DNA of 64,000 nucleotides from Centroberyx gerrardi (Eukaryota; Chordata; Actinopteri; Beryciformes; Berycidae): NCBI RefSeq assembly GCF_048128805.1, contig NC_135997.1:29110815-29174814 (forward strand), in the 5' to 3' direction. The notes beneath the pieces were generated by a model that worked only from the letters and a program-made list of their open reading frames with translations, was not told where the DNA came from and searched no databases. Shown here in pieces: positions 63,155 to 64,000 of this stretch. Positions within the stretch are counted from its first letter, which is position 1; every line of letters begins with the position of its first letter. A program made the position numbers and the translations under genes.

Positions 63155-64000
63155 CTGGAGAAAGAGACAGAATCGTCAACTACATCTCACATACAGCAAA
63201 CCTCTCACACATTACAACACAGAGTAACTGCAGTTTTCAATACAAGTTTCAAGGTTGGAGTTGCAGGTTTTCAAAAGAGAAAGGAGAAACATACAACTGC
63301 TGTAACTTTTTGTCAACATCACAGCAAACAAAGAAAAGACTGTGCCAATATAGGATTCAAAATCAGGGACATTTCAAACACGAGGGGTTTACAGGCGGTG
63401 CGCCCATGAGCAATCCATGTCTACATTTTTTTTTAAAGCTTAAAAATCTTTAACCCGTGTTAACCCGTAAATGATTTCATGTCTGAAAGGGATTTATTAG
63501 CTATTAAGGGATCATAGCTTTGACCTAATCTGTGCAAAATATAAGGACTACCGGGTCTTTCCATTAAATAAACAATCAATGCAAAGTGTCTTGTGGTAGC
63601 TATGACTTACCTTCATCCACTTGTTCAATGCTTTCAATCAGTGTTTTCTGTCTTTTCTTGGCTGTTTTAGCAGCTTCTTGAAGTGGAGAGGCTTCCTCTG
63701 TTTGATCAGAAACACAGAATATCAGTGGTACGACTGAGCAGTGTGGCATCAAAGTTAAACTTAAAGCTGCACTAGACAAGATGTTTTATGTAAAAATAAA
63801 TCATTAATTTAAAATGACGAAAACCAGCACAAAATCTTTTGACATTTTGGGAGGACTAACCTGTACCTGTAAAACATCTCACCCATCCTACATAATATAT
63901 TGTGACAATCCCTGACCCACTTACTGCAGATGGCCTGTCCCAGCTTCTGCAGCTGGACCACCAGCCGGTCAAAGATGGATTTCTTGGCTCCAGATGACGC
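63024..64000 (-). CDS. orc6: Origin recognition complex subunit 6, C-terminal part (3 exons, runs off the window)
   Basis: ORC6 is the smallest subunit of the origin recognition complex, which marks replication origins and helps load the MCM helicase. The three exons seen join in one frame and end in TGA. The first part, ASSGAKKSIFDRLVVQLQKL then GQ, matches human ATSGVKKAIFDRLCKQLEKI then GQ at the end of the cyclin-like fold. A Lys/Glu-rich variable linker follows. The end, QDYEEWKRKILENA, matches human almost exactly and is the conserved C-terminal helix of the family, which contacts ORC3. The N-terminal cyclin-like domains lie beyond 64000. The orientation is opposite to mylk3, as in human. 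Confidence 0.95.
63611..63697 (-). CDS. orc6: orc6 penultimate exon
   Basis: Encodes KEASPLQEAAKTAKKRQKTL and IESIEQVDE, a basic linker with a likely nuclear localisation stretch KKRQK. Donor GTAAG. The acceptor AAACAG is chosen because the alternative two bases on leads to a stop. 87 nt, phase 1 at both ends. Confidence 0.88.
63765..63830 (+). repeat. Dispersed teleost repeat fragment in an orc6 intron
   Basis: AAAGCTGCACTAGACAAGAT and TTTATGTAAAAATAAATCA match a phrase also seen at 45798-45830 and, in part, near 45981. Element type unknown. Confidence 0.4.
63925..64000 (-). CDS. orc6: orc6 exon, cut by the window edge
   Basis: Encodes the conserved KKSIFDRLVVQLQKLGQ region. Donor GTAAGT after TGCA, phase 1. 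The 5' part lies outside the window. Confidence 0.93.

Overview
The window looks like ray-finned fish (teleost) nuclear DNA. Its genes have vertebrate GT-AG introns and it is rich in CA, GA and TTA microsatellites. It carries many short dispersed elements of teleost type: hAT-like and Tc1-like miniature elements, L2-type LINE pieces and tRNA-derived SINE pieces. Three protein genes are recognisable, in the order c16orf87 (+), mylk3 (+), orc6 (-). This is the order and relative orientation of C16orf87, MYLK3 and ORC6 on human 16q11.2, so the block is conserved synteny.

Positions 1-13269 are a tandem array of tRNA genes with a unit of 2184 bp (first step 2185). It continues past the left edge of the window. 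A full unit holds tRNA-Val(CAC) on the minus strand, then tRNA-Asn(GTT), tRNA-Thr(AGT) and an elongator tRNA-Met copy that has lost its anticodon. A second tRNA-Val(CAC) on the minus strand and an intact tRNA-Met(CAT) complete it. I count 30 tRNA genes with a complete cloverleaf (12 Val, 7 Asn, 6 Thr, 5 Met), 6 Met pseudogenes and 1 truncated Thr at the right edge. The unit is itself a diverged dimer of a Val-Met module, with an Asn-Thr segment present in only one half. The last unit is 758 bp short, as expected from exchange between the two halves.

Positions 13270-18209 hold no gene I can see, only repeats, including two back-to-back quasi-palindromes. The c16orf87 gene (UPF0547 family, 153 aa, 4 exons) runs from 18210 to 25114. 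Its first intron holds two copies of a miniature element, one with an exact 9-bp target duplication. Positions 25115-40430 are a repeat-rich intergenic stretch with LINE pieces, a Tc1-like remnant and many microsatellites, and no supported gene.

The mylk3 gene (cardiac myosin light chain kinase, 799 aa, 13 coding exons) runs from 40871 to 60369 with an unbroken frame and all kinase motifs. Exons 10 and 12 lie between a TG tract upstream and a CA tract downstream, which could pair in the pre-mRNA. The 3' ends of mylk3 and orc6 face each other across 60370-63023. The last three exons of orc6 lie on the minus strand at 63024-64000, and the gene continues past the right edge.

I did not find an undescribed multi-gene system. 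The items most worth a second look are the structure and evolution of the tRNA array, the 9-bp-duplication element, the template-switch-like palindromes and the TG/CA-flanked kinase exons.
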